A stretch of 64,000 bases of DNA from Corynebacterium sp. HMSC078H07. GTDB lineage: Bacteria; Actinomycetota; Actinomycetes; Mycobacteriales; Mycobacteriaceae. A program made the position numbers and the translations under genes. Under the pieces are notes generated by a model, which had not been told where the DNA came from, did no database searches, and was given only the letters and a program-made list of their open reading frames with translations. Where the stretch lies: NCBI RefSeq assembly GCF_001812805.1, contig NZ_KV810455.1:43567-107566 (forward strand). The letters run 5' to 3'. Positions 23,667 to 33,029 of this stretch are shown here, piece after piece; position 1 is the first letter of the stretch, and the number at the start of each line of letters is the position of its first letter.

Positions 23667-25307
23667 TTAATTAATAAAACCCACGCCTGGCTTAAAGGTC
23701 ATCGACACTGCTTCATGAACCGGGGAATCCGGTGTGAGTAGGTCGTCGACGCGCAGCCACCGCATCCGGGCTTCCTCGCGAGTGACGGTGACGAAGCTAT
23801 AGCCGTGGCTGTCTAAGTCCACGTGCTTGCAGTGTGGATTGGCTGCGCGCAGCACCTGCTGTGCGGTGTGGGAGACGGCATTACCCGGGCGCATGTTGAG
23901 CGCCTCGTTGATATTGGGTGCAGAAATGGAGGCGCACACCATCTCTGCTCCTACGATGCGGTCGCCCTTGGAGATGGTGTGGGCCCATTCGGTGTGGATG
24001 TCCCCGGTGAGGAAGAGGGTATGGTCTGGGAGGACGTCGATAAGCGCACGGCGCTCCGCGGAATACCCATCCCACTGATCCCCATTGACGGGGATGCCCG
24101 TGATATTGCTCGTGAAGGCGTTGGCCACCTGCGCGGTGACGGAATTCTCCTGCAGCGTTACCAGGTTGAGTGGGGCAAACATGACGGAATTGCCCAGCAG
24201 CTTCCACATGGCCTGTGAGGTCTCAATCTTGCCCAGCAGCCAGGTGTACTGCTCCGAACCCAGCATCGAGCGGCCTTCCTTAGTGAACGCCACGGGGTTC
24301 CAAGAGACCTGCTCATCGCGGTAGGTGCGAAGGTCCATCATGGTCAGCTCCACCAGATCACCAAAAGTCAGCGAACGGTAGAGATGCCCTGCCTCCGACG
24401 GCGCAGTAGCGCGCACCGGCATCCACTCGAAGTAGGCGCGCATCGCCGCCGACTGGCGCGTGGCCCACGGGCCTTCCGTAGCTGGGTCGTGGTTCTCCGC
24501 GCCGCCGGACCAGTTATCGTTCGCAATCTCGTGGTCATCCCACACCACGACCCACGGCAGCGCGCCATGCGCGGCCTGCAGGTCCGGGTCGGTACGATAG
24601 CGGCCATAGCGCGTGCGGTAATCCGCTAGCGTCGTAATCTCGTGCGCTGGGTGGTGCAGGCGCACCGGGCCGAAACCGGAATAGGCCCCGGAGCGGTATT
24701 CATAAATGTAATCGCCCAAAAAGACCATGTAATCAAGCTGGCCCGCATGAGCGCGCTGCGCAATGTCACGGTAGGCGCTGAAGAAGCCCGACTCCCAATT
24801 CGCACATGACGCCACCCCAAAAGTGAGCTTCTCCGGTGACGCACTCGCCGCCGGTGCGGTCTTGGTGCGGCCGATGGGGGAGGACACCCCGTCCATGAGG
24901 AAGCGATAAAAATATACCGTGTCCGGCTCCAGACCATGCGGGTCCACGTGCACGGTATGGTCACGCTCCGCGGTGGCTAGGGTGTGCCCGCGCTTGACGA
25001 CGTCCCCCATCTCCCCATCCCGGGCCACCTCCCACTCCACGGTGACTGCGGGGCCCCGCCCGCTGCCGGGGAGAGCCTCGTCGGTGGGCGTGATGCGCGT
25101 CCAGAGGATGACCGAATCCGGAATCGGATCTCCTGAGGCCACGCCGTGGAGGAAGGGGAGTTCGCCTTGCGGCGGGTCCACCAAGCCGAGGGACGCGGTG
25201 GAGTTGGGGTCAGCAGCGGAGGCGGAAGAAGCGGCGAGGGAAGCGGCCGTGGCGGTGGCCAGGCCGGAGGCGTGAAGGAGGCGGCGACGAGAGAAGGAAC
25301 GGCGCAT
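23667..25307 (-). CDS. phoD: Tat-exported alkaline phosphatase D (PhoD family)
   Basis: 546-residue secreted phosphodiesterase/phosphatase. A twin-arginine signal (SFSRRRLLHASG) with an alanine-rich tail precedes a cleavage-like SASA-A site. The N-terminal Ig-like domain has FLHGVASGDPIPDSVILWTR, and the catalytic domain shows the metal ligands FGVASC, FLGDYIYEY, VWDDHEIANDN and LTGDIHTEW. The C-terminal Arg/aromatic residues of PhoD follow. ATG 25307 puts RR at the normal distance; a TTG-like start at 25334 is weaker. It releases phosphate from phosphodiesters outside the cell. It is convergent with the mechanosensitive channel gene and divergent from the Excalibur gene. Confidence 0.92.
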   Translation of the reverse strand: MRRSFSRRRLLHASGLATATAASLAASSASAADPNSTASLGLVDPPQGELPFLHGVASGDPIPDSVILWTRITPTDEALPGSGRGPAVTVEWEVARDGEMGDVVKRGHTLATAERDHTVHVDPHGLEPDTVYFYRFLMDGVSSPIGRTKTAPAASASPEKLTFGVASCANWESGFFSAYRDIAQRAHAGQLDYMVFLGDYIYEYRSGAYSGFGPVRLHHPAHEITTLADYRTRYGRYRTDPDLQAAHGALPWVVVWDDHEIANDNWSGGAENHDPATEGPWATRQSAAMRAYFEWMPVRATAPSEAGHLYRSLTFGDLVELTMMDLRTYRDEQVSWNPVAFTKEGRSMLGSEQYTWLLGKIETSQAMWKLLGNSVMFAPLNLVTLQENSVTAQVANAFTSNITGIPVNGDQWDGYSAERRALIDVLPDHTLFLTGDIHTEWAHTISKGDRIVGAEMVCASISAPNINEALNMRPGNAVSHTAQQVLRAANPHCKHVDLDSHGYSFVTVTREEARMRWLRVDDLLTPDSPVHEAVSMTFKPGVGFIN

Positions 25308-25461
25308 GCCTCCACGGTTTCTCCACTGAAGCATTAGTGCAACTTGAGGCGTGAGAATTCGCCCGCTGGTTAAAAACCGTTTTCCCGCATGTTACGAAGG
25401 CTTTACCCCTAGGGGTGGAAGGATTTCCAGAAGTAGAGGTTTATGGCTATAACTTATTTTT

Positions 25462-26136
25462 ATGAAGAAGTTCTCTCGCGCGGTTCTCGCCGCATCTTTG
25501 TCTGTATCTCTGTCCTTGTCCGTCGTTCCCGCACACGCACAGGTCGACGCTCCCGCCGTGGAGCCGGCCGCCTCGGAAGCTTCGGTGTCTGAATCCTCTC
25601 CGACTGAATCCTCGGTGTCTGAACTCGGCGGTGAGCTGTCGTCTGACCTGAACGTGGAATCGTCCAGCAAGGAAGAAGCCGGCGATGCTGAAGGCCAGCA
25701 ATCCTCTCAGGGCGAAAAGATTGCTCTGGGCGTGGGCATCACTGCTGCTGTTCTCGCCGCCGTCGCTGGTGGCGTGTACTGGGCCGTGCAGCAGGGCATC
25801 ATCCCGAACCCGCTGCCGGGAGTCATCCCGTCGCCGCAGAAGCCAGCACCCGCTCCGGCCCCGGCTCCTGCTCCTGCGCCGGCTCCCGCCCCGGCCCCGG
25901 CGCCTAAGCCCGAGCCTGCTCCGGCCCCTAAGCCAGCGCCTCAGCCAGCTCCTGCACCGAAGCCGGCTCCGAAACCTGCACCTGCCCCGGCACCGCGTCC
26001 GGCTCCTGCCACCTACGGTCGCTGCCTCGATGTGTGGAACGCACTGGGCCGTCCCATCTACCCGAGCGACCCGGGCTTCCAGTCCAAGTTTGACCGTGAT
26101 GGTGATGGCGTAGGTTGCGAGCGCGATCCTCGTTAA
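25462..26136 (+). CDS. Secreted protein with Pro-Ala repeat and Excalibur domain
   Basis: 224 residues. A signal peptide (KKFSRAVLAASLSVSLSLSVVPAHA) leads to a Ser/Glu-rich linker, a hydrophobic segment IALGVGITAAVLAAVAGGVYWA, then about 60 residues of Pro-Ala-Lys repeats. The C-terminal 40 residues are an Excalibur calcium-binding domain: YGRCLDVWNA and the D-R-D-G-D-G-V-G-C-E loop, with two conserved cysteines. The Pro-Ala stretch probably spans the cell wall to display the domain outside. The hydrophobic mid-segment suggests a membrane-anchored protein rather than a free secreted one. Function unknown; the family occurs with surface nucleases in other bacteria. Confidence 0.85.
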   Translation: MKKFSRAVLAASLSVSLSLSVVPAHAQVDAPAVEPAASEASVSESSPTESSVSELGGELSSDLNVESSSKEEAGDAEGQQSSQGEKIALGVGITAAVLAAVAGGVYWAVQQGIIPNPLPGVIPSPQKPAPAPAPAPAPAPAPAPAPAPKPEPAPAPKPAPQPAPAPKPAPKPAPAPAPRPAPATYGRCLDVWNALGRPIYPSDPGFQSKFDRDGDGVGCERDPR

Positions 26137-26146
26137 GCTAGAGCGC

Positions 26147-26950
26147 ATGAGCGCTTTTTCTTCCATCGAGTCCTGGCCTGTCGATACCGTCGCCGGTGCG
26201 CTGCTGCACCGCGGCGAGGTAGTGGAGCAGGTGGGTGATACCTCCCGCCGCTTCCCCGTCGCGTCAGTGACCAAGCTGGTGGCCGCCTATGGGGTGATGG
26301 TGGCCGTGGAAGAAGGTGCGGTGGAGCTGGACCAACCAGCTGGTCCCGAAGGCTCCACGCTGCGCCACCTTTTGGCGCATACCTCCGGCGTGGGCTTTGA
26401 TTCCCGCGAACCGCAAAAACCCGTAGGGGAGCGGCGCATCTATTCCTCTGCGGGCTATGAGTGGGCTGCGGAGGTAGTGGAGAGGGCAACCGAGATTCCT
26501 TTCCCTGAGTACCTTGCTGAAGGTGTCTGTGCTCCCTTGGGCATGTCCGCCACCACGCTTGAGGGATCCGCTGGGCATGGTCTGACGTCTACGGTAGAGG
26601 ACCTTGTTGCTTTTGCCCGTGAGGCGCAGTCGCCACAGTTGCTGGATCCCTCAACGGTGGCTGAGATGACACGCGTCCAATTCCCTGGTCTGCGCGGTAT
26701 TGTTCCGGGCTATGGCAGCTTCAAAGACTGCACGTGGGGCCTGGGCTTTGAGATTCATGGTGAGAAAGACCAGTGGATGGGGAGATTGCCTTCCGATGCT
26801 GTTGGCCACTTCGGCATGAGCGGCACCTTTCTCTGGGTGGCGGGCGAGTGGGCCATGGTGGCGTTGACTGACCGCGACTTTGGGGACTGGTGCAAGCCCC
26901 TGTGGGCGGAGACCAACACGGCCATCTGGGAGGAATGCCAGTCCCGCTAG
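26147..26950 (+). CDS. Serine hydrolase, beta-lactamase fold (class C-like)
   Basis: 267-residue protein of the beta-lactamase/DD-peptidase/esterase family. The catalytic S-x-x-K is in PVASVTKLVAAYG, the second motif is YSSAGYEW (Y-x-S/N), and the third is HFGMSGTF (H-x-G). LRHLLAHTSGVGFD and PLGMSATTL are typical of this family. It has no signal peptide, so it is probably a cytosolic esterase or lipase-like enzyme rather than a cell-wall enzyme or antibiotic-degrading lactamase. It follows the Excalibur gene by 10 bp and could be cotranscribed. Substrate not predictable. Confidence 0.85.
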   Translation: MSAFSSIESWPVDTVAGALLHRGEVVEQVGDTSRRFPVASVTKLVAAYGVMVAVEEGAVELDQPAGPEGSTLRHLLAHTSGVGFDSREPQKPVGERRIYSSAGYEWAAEVVERATEIPFPEYLAEGVCAPLGMSATTLEGSAGHGLTSTVEDLVAFAREAQSPQLLDPSTVAEMTRVQFPGLRGIVPGYGSFKDCTWGLGFEIHGEKDQWMGRLPSDAVGHFGMSGTFLWVAGEWAMVALTDRDFGDWCKPLWAETNTAIWEECQSR

Positions 26951-27288
26951 CCGCGCCGGGAAGTCCCCGCGCGGTTGGTGAAGCTGGTCCGCACAGGGGG
27001 TAGTGGGGGTGCTGTGGCCGCGATGTATCTACGTGACTTATGTAAACGTTTGTGATTTCAGTGGCGCGTGGGGCGATTTTAGAGGGGGAAGTCTCAAGTT
27101 CCACTTGAGGCTGTGGGGGTTTAAGTGCAGGTTGAGGGTTGATGGGGCGCGAGTGGCAAGGGGAAAATTGTGGTCACACTTCAGACGCACCGCACGTGAT
27201 GCAGACAAGTTCGTAGGGGAAGACGAAGCTCGTCTTGCGTCGGCTTGAGTCGGCGTGCCATCACACGGATGTCAAAGGAGACACAGGA
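26951..27288. other. Intergenic region with a strong inverted repeat
   Basis: About 340 bases without a supported gene. It contains a symmetric element at 27090-27112: arms CTCAAGT and ACTTGAG around TCC, extendable by three further pairs including one G-T. It could be an operator or an RNA hairpin in the leader of the next gene. CCGCGC/GCGCGG at 26951-26974 may be a weak terminator of the hydrolase gene. Confidence 0.4.
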
Positions 27289-27738
27289 GTGAATCTACGC
27301 GTTCACCCGCAACAGGCTGACGCATCTGCGTCGGTCTCGTCAGCGAGTCCAGTCGGTGACTCGCAAGCTTGCCCGGCAAGCAGCTGGCCGAATCGTGTCA
27401 GCGGTGAGGTCTGCACAGCCGTGCTGCAGATTTCAGGCATGCCCCGCTGCCTGCGCCCAGCCATCGAGCGGGCTATGGCGCGCTGCATTCGCAGCGAGAG
27501 TGAATTCATCGTGCCCGGCGATGATCCCCTCACCGCGCAGTGGTGCACCCGCTGGTGCCGCGATGCCGATTGGGACCCCGTCAGCGGGACGTCGCTGGGC
27601 GGCGCTGCGGGCGGCGTAGGAATCGGCTGCCGTCAGGTGCTCACTGGCACGCCCAGTGAGCTGGAGGCCCTGGGCCGTGCGGTGGAGATGCTGGCAGGGG
27701 AGTACGGTTTTCGGGCCGTCGTCAAGCGCGCCGCCTGA
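27289..27738 (+). CDS. Hypothetical protein
   Basis: 149 residues. GTG 27289 has AAGGAG 8 bases upstream; the longer frame from 27235 has none. The N-terminal 40 residues are low-complexity (Ser, Ala, Gln). A central VCTAVLQISGMPRCLRPAIERAMARCI and a Cys-rich WCTRWCRDADWDP, then GIGCRQVLTG and a terminal helix, suggest a small globular domain with five or six cysteines. I recognise no family. It is convergent with the NagD-like gene, their stops being 3 bases apart. Real gene likely, given the ribosome site and codon use. Confidence 0.55.
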   Translation: MNLRVHPQQADASASVSSASPVGDSQACPASSWPNRVSGEVCTAVLQISGMPRCLRPAIERAMARCIRSESEFIVPGDDPLTAQWCTRWCRDADWDPVSGTSLGGAAGGVGIGCRQVLTGTPSELEALGRAVEMLAGEYGFRAVVKRAA

Positions 27739-27741
27739 ACC

Positions 27742-28521
27742 CTAATACTTGAAAGGATCGAAGATGCGCTCAGGAAGGTCTGCCACGGAATTGATGATGC
27801 GCGTCGGGCGGAAGGGGTAGCGCTCAATCTCGCGGTCATCGCTGATACCTGAGCGCACGAGGATGCTGCGCATGCCGGCCTCCAAGCCAGACTTGACGTC
27901 TGTATCCATGCGGTCACCAATCATGACGGTGTTCTCCGAGTGCGCGCCGATGTTGTTCAGCGCACTGCGCATCATGACTGGGTTCGGCTTGCCCACGTAG
28001 TAGGGCTCGCGGTTCGTCGCTGCGGTAATGAGCGCGGCCACCGCACCGGTTGCCGGAAGCACACCTTGGGGCGCTGGACCAGTGACATCCGGGTTCGTCG
28101 CGATGAAGCGCGCGCCGTTGCGGATGAGATTAATTGCGGTGGTGATGGCCTCAAAAGAATAGGTACGCGTTTCACCCAGGACCACGAAATCCGCGTCGGT
28201 GTCATTGAGAATCCAGCCCGCCTCATGCAGGGCAGTGGTCAAGCCAGATTCGCCTACGACGTAGGCAGTGGACAGCCCCGCCTGGTTCGAGAGGAACGCA
28301 GCGGTAGCCGTAGCCGAAGTCCAGATGCGCTCCGCCGGGATATCCAGGCCGGTGTTCTTCAGGCGTGCGGAGAGATCGCGCGGCGTCGACATCGAGTTGT
28401 TAGTCAGCACCATGTACTCGATGTCATTATCTTTCAGCGCCTGGATGAAGGCGTCCGCGCCGGGAATCATCTCCCCTTCCTTGATGAGGACGCCGTCCAT
28501 GTCAGAGAGATAAGAAATCAC
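27742..28521 (-). CDS. nagD: HAD-IIA phosphatase, NagD-like
   Basis: 259 residues of the haloacid-dehalogenase superfamily, subclass IIA. Motif I is YLSDMDGVLI (nucleophile Asp), motif II is MVLTNNSMS, motif III Lys is in YYVGKPNP, and motif IV is MIGDRMDTD. The capping domain lies between motifs II and III. The family dephosphorylates nucleotides and sugar phosphates as housekeeping. The start ATG 28521 overlaps the stop of the acyl-carrier-protein gene as ATGA, so the two are translationally coupled, an arrangement I recall from C. glutamicum as well. Metabolic link between the two products unknown. Confidence 0.9.
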   Translation of the reverse strand: MISYLSDMDGVLIKEGEMIPGADAFIQALKDNDIEYMVLTNNSMSTPRDLSARLKNTGLDIPAERIWTSATATAAFLSNQAGLSTAYVVGESGLTTALHEAGWILNDTDADFVVLGETRTYSFEAITTAINLIRNGARFIATNPDVTGPAPQGVLPATGAVAALITAATNREPYYVGKPNPVMMRSALNNIGAHSENTVMIGDRMDTDVKSGLEAGMRSILVRSGISDDREIERYPFRPTRIINSVADLPERIFDPFKY

Positions 28522-28820
28522 GAGTGTTCCTCCAGATAATCAGCAAGGTCGCCCACCGTAGTCACGGAGAGTATCGTTTCTTCATCAAGGCGCACCCCAC
28601 AGGCCTCTTCGAGGCGAACGGCCAGCTCAATGCGCTCTAGTGACTCCACCCCAAGGTCTTCTAGAAGGGCATCGCGCTCCAAGCCTTCCTCGATGCCCGT
28701 GACTTTCGTGATGAGGCGAGTGAGTTCGCCGTACGTGTCGCCGGCAGGTGCCGAATCGGTGTCCTCGGCCGGTGCTGAGCCGAAGCGGGCTGCGAGTTGT
28801 GCGGAAAGGTCGTTAGCCAT
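28518..28820 (-). CDS. acpM: Acyl carrier protein
   Basis: 100-residue acidic carrier protein. The phosphopantetheine site is DLGVESLERIEL, where the Ser of the usual D-S-L is preceded by Glu rather than Asp. Helix III/IV (VRLEEACGVRLDEE and VTTVGDLADYLEEH) match the family. A 25-residue variable N-terminus precedes the domain. Corynebacteria make fatty acids with multidomain FAS-I and lack the discrete FAS-II set, so the acceptor reaction for this free ACP is not obvious. It overlaps the NagD-like gene by 4 bp. Confidence 0.88.
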   Translation of the reverse strand: MANDLSAQLAARFGSAPAEDTDSAPAGDTYGELTRLITKVTGIEEGLERDALLEDLGVESLERIELAVRLEEACGVRLDEETILSVTTVGDLADYLEEHS

Positions 28821-28846
28821 GTGCTTCAGTCTAGTATTGAAATGTC

Positions 28847-29860
28847 ATGGTTTATCGAGCACGCTCCTCCGCAATCGCCCGCAGCTGGACCCGCCGGGTC
28901 CGCCCACAGATGCGCCGCGTCGAGCATACTGTTTATTCGCAATTGCACGATCTCACCACGGAACCAGGGCTGACGCAGGTCAGCGACCATGGCTTCGTGG
29001 ACAACGATGGCGTGCGCGTGGCCTGGTATGAAGTCGGGCCCTCCGATGCCGCGGTGACCGCTGTTTTTATTCACGGATACTGTTTGTCTGCGGAGAGCTT
29101 CTACTCCCAAGTCGAGGACGTCCGCGCGAATTACCCCTCGGTACGCTGCTTGCTTGTCGACGTCCGCGGCCACGGCCTCACCACCCACGTCGCCCCCTCC
29201 GAGTGCACGGTTCGGGGCGCAGCCGACGATGTGCTTGCCGTTATTGCTGAACGTGCCGCTTCCGGCCCTCTCGTCGTGCTGGGCCATTCTATGGGCGGGA
29301 TGATTGCCCTCAATCTCCTTCGGCGCGCACCTCGACAGGTGGCCCAGCGCATTGACGGCATGGTGCTGGTGTCGACCTCCATGCAGCGCTTTGCCGCAGA
29401 GGGGGTTGCGCGAATCCTCGAAACACAGTTTATGAAGGCGGTGTACCGGACTTGCTTGCGGCTTCCAGAACGCGCAAACACCGCGCGCTTTGAGATAGCC
29501 GCCGTGGTGGCCCCAGCTTTTGCGGCGCTCTTGCAGGGCTTCCCCCAGATGGACAAGCTACAGTTCCACGTGTCCATGCTGCTCGATACCCCGATGTCGA
29601 GCTATTCCGGTTTCTTCGATGACCTCGTGGAGCACTCCGAATTCGGTGCCGCCGCGCGTCTGCGCGATATTCCGGGCGAAATTGTTGTGGGCAAACAGGA
29701 CATTGTCACCCCTCACCGCCAATCCGAGGTCATTGCCCGCCACTGGCCTTCCGCCAACCTCACCGTTATCGATGGTGCTGGGCACATGGTCATCCTGGAA
29801 GAGCCCAGCGAGGTGTCCAAGGCGTTGGGCCGAGTTCTCGATCGCGTACTTGGCGGCTAG
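28847..29860 (+). CDS. Alpha/beta hydrolase
   Basis: 337-residue alpha/beta-hydrolase fold enzyme. The oxyanion HGYC (FIHGYCLSAESF), the nucleophile elbow VLGHSMGGMIAL with catalytic Ser, the acid in VVGKQDIVTP and the His in IDGAGHMVILEEP are all visible. About 45 residues precede the core, with a basic N-terminus (RARSSAIARSWTRRVRPQ) that may associate with membrane. GTG or ATG starts further in cannot be excluded. It is divergent from the ACP gene. Substrate unknown; the sequence is closest in style to lipase or esterase families of mycolate-containing Actinobacteria. Confidence 0.88.
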   Translation: MVYRARSSAIARSWTRRVRPQMRRVEHTVYSQLHDLTTEPGLTQVSDHGFVDNDGVRVAWYEVGPSDAAVTAVFIHGYCLSAESFYSQVEDVRANYPSVRCLLVDVRGHGLTTHVAPSECTVRGAADDVLAVIAERAASGPLVVLGHSMGGMIALNLLRRAPRQVAQRIDGMVLVSTSMQRFAAEGVARILETQFMKAVYRTCLRLPERANTARFEIAAVVAPAFAALLQGFPQMDKLQFHVSMLLDTPMSSYSGFFDDLVEHSEFGAAARLRDIPGEIVVGKQDIVTPHRQSEVIARHWPSANLTVIDGAGHMVILEEPSEVSKALGRVLDRVLGG

Positions 29861-29958
29861 TCCCCGCTGCTGGTGGCGGTTGGGCTTTGTATTGGCGTTG
29901 GCTGGGTCTCCTGTGGTGGTCGAACCGCCCGTTCTGCCAAAGTTATAGCCTCTGATTC

Positions 29959-29976
29959 AAGATCTGGCCAGATCTT
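29959..29976. repeat. 18-bp perfect palindrome between convergent genes
   Basis: AAGATCTGGCCAGATCTT is fully self-complementary. A second, outer inverted pair, TGCCAAAG at 29935-29942 and CTTTGGCA at 29974-29981, encloses it. Position between the converging hydrolase and aceE genes suggests an RNA hairpin or a protein site; function unknown. Confidence 0.5.
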
Positions 29977-30059
29977 TGGCAACAACGACAGTTGGCTCCC
30001 CTGGGTTTAGGCAAGAAGAATGCCCCTCCCTCCCAAAATGGGGCAGAAGGGGCTGGAGG

Positions 30060-30083
30060 GCTTGGGGCTGTTAAGCCCTAAGC
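30060..30083 (-). terminator. Hairpin downstream of aceE
   Basis: GCTTGGGGC and GCCCTAAGC pair over 9 bp (one G-T) around a TGTTAA loop, 18 bases beyond the aceE stop codon. No clear U-tract follows on the minus strand, so termination efficiency is uncertain. Confidence 0.4.
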
Positions 30084-30100
30084 CTTATTCCGCATCAGGC

Positions 30101-32857
30101 TTAGTCCTCATCGGTGGACCGGGAGGTGGTGGCCGTCGGGTCATCGAGCTTCAGGTCGCGAGCAGCCTGCTGCACGACACTGCGCTCGACCTTGCCCTCG
30201 CGAGCTAGGCCCTCGAGAACTGCGACAACGATGGACTCCGCATCGTTGTTGAAGAAGCGGCGAGCGCCTTCGCGCGTATCGGAGAAGCCGAAGCCATCTG
30301 TGCCCAGGACGATGTAATCACCCGGGACGTAGGGGCGAATCTGCTCCTGCAGGTCCGTGGCGAAGTCGGAGACACCGATGAACGGTCCCTCGAAGCCCTT
30401 GAGCTGGGTGGTGGCGAAGGCCTCGGTCGGGGCTTCACCCTTGCGCAGGGCCTCCTGGTTGCGGGCAGCGCCATCGCGGGCCAGGTTGACCCAGGACGTG
30501 ACGGAGAACAGAGAAGCCTTGACGTCGAACTGCTCAGCCAGAATCTCCTGCGCACGCAGTGCCTCATACATACCGACGCCGGAAGCCAGGATGTTGGCCG
30601 GGATGGAGCCAGACTCAGCGGTGTTGTAGTGGTAGATACCCTTGTGCAGACCCTCAACGTCGAGGTTCTCCGGCTCAGCCGGCTGCTTCACGGGCTCGTT
30701 GTACACGGTGAGGTAGTACATGACGGGCTCGTGGTCCTCGCCGTACATGCGCTCGATACCGCGCGGAACAAGGTGAGCAATCTCGTAGCCGAAGGCCGGG
30801 TCGTAAACCTCGACAGCCGGGTTGGTCGACGCCAAAATCGGGGAGTGACCATCCATGTGCTGTAGGCCCTCACCGGTCAGGGTGGTGCGGCCGGCAGTAG
30901 CACCGATGATGAAGCCGCGGCCCAGCTGGTCGGCGGCGGCCCAGAAGGCGTCGCCAGTGCGCTGGAAGCCGAACATCGAGTAGAAGATGTACAGCGGAAT
31001 CATGGCCTCGCCCTGCGTAGCATAGGACGTTGCTGCCGCAGTGAAGGAGGCAGCAGCGCCGGCCTCAGAAATACCCTCGTGGAGGATCTGGCCATCCGTG
31101 GCCTCACGGTAGGAGAGCATGAGGTCATGGTCCACCGGCACGTAGTTCTGGCCACGTGGGTTCCAGATCTTCAGGGTCGGGAACCAGGAGTCCATACCGA
31201 AGGTACGGGCCTCATCCGGGATGATCGGCACCACGCGCTTGCCCAGTTCCTTATCGCGCATGAGCTCCTTGAAGGTACGGACCAGAGCCATGGTGGTAGC
31301 CACATCCTGCTTGCCGGAACCCTTGCGCACCGAACGCAGCTTAGACAGGTCCGGGGTGGTCAACGGAGTGAAGTTCTCACGGCGCTCCGGAAGGAAGCCG
31401 CCGAGCTCTTTACGACGCTCCAGCATGTACTTGATTTCCGGAGTCTCCGGACCCGGGTGGTAGTACGGCGGCAGGTACGGATCAGCCTCCAGCTGCTCAT
31501 CCGTAATCGGGATTCCCTGCTTATCGCGGAAGAGCTTGAGGTCCTCCAGGGTCAGCTTCTTCATCTGGTGGGTAGCGTTGCGGCCCTCGAAGTTGTGGCC
31601 CAGGCCGTAGCCCTTAATGGTGTGGGCCAGAATGACGGTCGGGCGGCCGGTGCCGGCGTAGCTCAGAGCCTTGTCGTACGCAGCGTAGATCTTGCGGTAG
31701 TCGTGACCACCGCGGCGCAGTGCCCAAATCTCATCGTCAGTCATGTCCTCGACCAGCTTGAGCGTGCGCTCATCGCGGCCGAAGAAGTGCTCGCGGACGT
31801 AGGCGCCGTCGTTGGCCTTGAAGGTCTGGTAGTCACCATCGGAGGTGGTGTTCATGATGTTGACAAGGGCGCCTTCCTTGTCGGCGTCGAGAAGCTTGTC
31901 CCAGCCACGGCCCCACACGACCTTGATGACGGACCAGCCAGCGCCGCGGAAGAAGGACTCCAGCTCCTGGATAATCTGGGTGTTACCACGCACGGGGCCA
32001 TCGAGGCGCTGCAGGTTACAGTTGACCACGAAGGTGAGGTTATCCAGCTCGTAGAGGGACGCCATCTGCAGCAGACCGCGCGACTCCGGCTCATCCATCT
32101 CACCGTCACCCAGGAAGGCCCAGACGTGCTGCTTCGAGGTGTCCTTGATGCCGCGGGTCTCCAGGTACTTGTTGAAGCGAGCCTGGTAGATAGCATTAAT
32201 CGGGCCGAGGCCCATGGACACAGTCGGGAACTCCCAGAAGTCCGGCATAAGGCGCGGGTGCGGGTAGGACGGCAGTCCCTTGTCCTCGCCACGGGAGTGC
32301 TCCTGACGGAAGCTGTCCATATCCTCCTCGGTCAGGCGGCCTTCCATGAATGCGCGGGCGTACACACCCGGGGAAGCGTGGCCCTGGAAGAAGATCTGGT
32401 CACCACCAGACGGATCGTCCTTGCCCTTGAAGAAGTGGTTCAGGCCAACTTCGTAAAGCGGGGCAGCGCCCGCATAGGTAGAGATGTGGCCGCCCACGCC
32501 AATGCCTGGGCGCTGTGCGCGGTGCACCATGATGGCTGCATTCCAACGAATCCAGCGGCGGTAGCGCTTCTCCAACTCCTCATCGCCCGGGAACTCCGGC
32601 TCGAGAGACGTGGGGATGGTGTTTACAAAGTCTGTGGAGGTCAGGGACGGCAGCGGTACACGCTTTGCCGTGGCGCGCTCCAGCAGGCGCAGCATGAGGT
32701 AGCGGGCGCGCTCCGGATCGGAAGAATCCAGCAGACCGTCGAGGGAGTCCATCCACTCACGGGTCTCTTCCGGGTCGTTATCGTGCAAGTACGCGGCTAC
32801 ACCATCGCGAACGATGGGGAAGTTGGAGTCGCCGTTGACAGCGTCCAAGTCGGCCAT
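30101..32857 (-). CDS. aceE: Pyruvate dehydrogenase E1 component
   Basis: 918-residue homodimeric-type E1p, which decarboxylates pyruvate with thiamine diphosphate and passes the acetyl group to E2. The ThDP motif starts at [12 protein letters not shown] and ends at [12 protein letters not shown]. Other family blocks are [36 protein letters not shown] and [20 protein letters not shown] 32857 has AGGAGG five bases upstream and gives the standard actinobacterial N-terminus ([20 protein letters not shown]); a longer frame to 33031 overlaps the divergent gene. Corynebacteria encode E2 and E3 elsewhere, and none is adjacent here. A 630-codon plus-strand frame opposite is a shadow. Confidence 0.97.
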   Translation of the reverse strand: MADLDAVNGDSNFPIVRDGVAAYLHDNDPEETREWMDSLDGLLDSSDPERARYLMLRLLERATAKRVPLPSLTSTDFVNTIPTSLEPEFPGDEELEKRYRRWIRWNAAIMVHRAQRPGIGVGGHISTYAGAAPLYEVGLNHFFKGKDDPSGGDQIFFQGHASPGVYARAFMEGRLTEEDMDSFRQEHSRGEDKGLPSYPHPRLMPDFWEFPTVSMGLGPINAIYQARFNKYLETRGIKDTSKQHVWAFLGDGEMDEPESRGLLQMASLYELDNLTFVVNCNLQRLDGPVRGNTQIIQELESFFRGAGWSVIKVVWGRGWDKLLDADKEGALVNIMNTTSDGDYQTFKANDGAYVREHFFGRDERTLKLVEDMTDDEIWALRRGGHDYRKIYAAYDKALSYAGTGRPTVILAHTIKGYGLGHNFEGRNATHQMKKLTLEDLKLFRDKQGIPITDEQLEADPYLPPYYHPGPETPEIKYMLERRKELGGFLPERRENFTPLTTPDLSKLRSVRKGSGKQDVATTMALVRTFKELMRDKELGKRVVPIIPDEARTFGMDSWFPTLKIWNPRGQNYVPVDHDLMLSYREATDGQILHEGISEAGAAASFTAAATSYATQGEAMIPLYIFYSMFGFQRTGDAFWAAADQLGRGFIIGATAGRTTLTGEGLQHMDGHSPILASTNPAVEVYDPAFGYEIAHLVPRGIERMYGEDHEPVMYYLTVYNEPVKQPAEPENLDVEGLHKGIYHYNTAESGSIPANILASGVGMYEALRAQEILAEQFDVKASLFSVTSWVNLARDGAARNQEALRKGEAPTEAFATTQLKGFEGPFIGVSDFATDLQEQIRPYVPGDYIVLGTDGFGFSDTREGARRFFNNDAESIVVAVLEGLAREGKVERSVVQQAARDLKLDDPTATTSRSTDED

Positions 32858-33016
32858 GGAATCCTCCTGGTTCGTGGTACAAAGATCTGTCACAAGGATA
32901 CGCGCCTCCTTTTGGGGAGACACGTCGAGGCCCCCACGGGTGGTTTTACAGGGGAAAATGTCCACTTCTAGGCAGATTTGGGGGCGGTTCGACGCGAAAA
33001 ACTGCACCGCAGACGT

Positions 33017-33022
33017 TAAAAT
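33017..33022 (+). promoter_or_regulatory. Candidate -10 box giving a leaderless DUF3052 mRNA
   Basis: TAAAAT lies seven bases before ATG 33030 and there is no ribosome site in between. Corynebacterial transcripts commonly start 6-8 bases after the -10, so transcription would begin at the start codon itself. No convincing -35 is present, usual for these promoters. Confidence 0.5.
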
Positions 33023-33029
33023 ACTCTGC

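Noticed and set aside
25850..26010. Tandem DNA repeat encoding Pro-Ala
   Set aside because: It is the coding sequence of a wall-spanning Pro-Ala linker, not an independent repeat element.
31079..32971. 630-codon plus-strand frame opposite aceE
   Set aside because: Antisense shadow of a strongly conserved gene; low-complexity Leu/Val/Gly composition and no motif.
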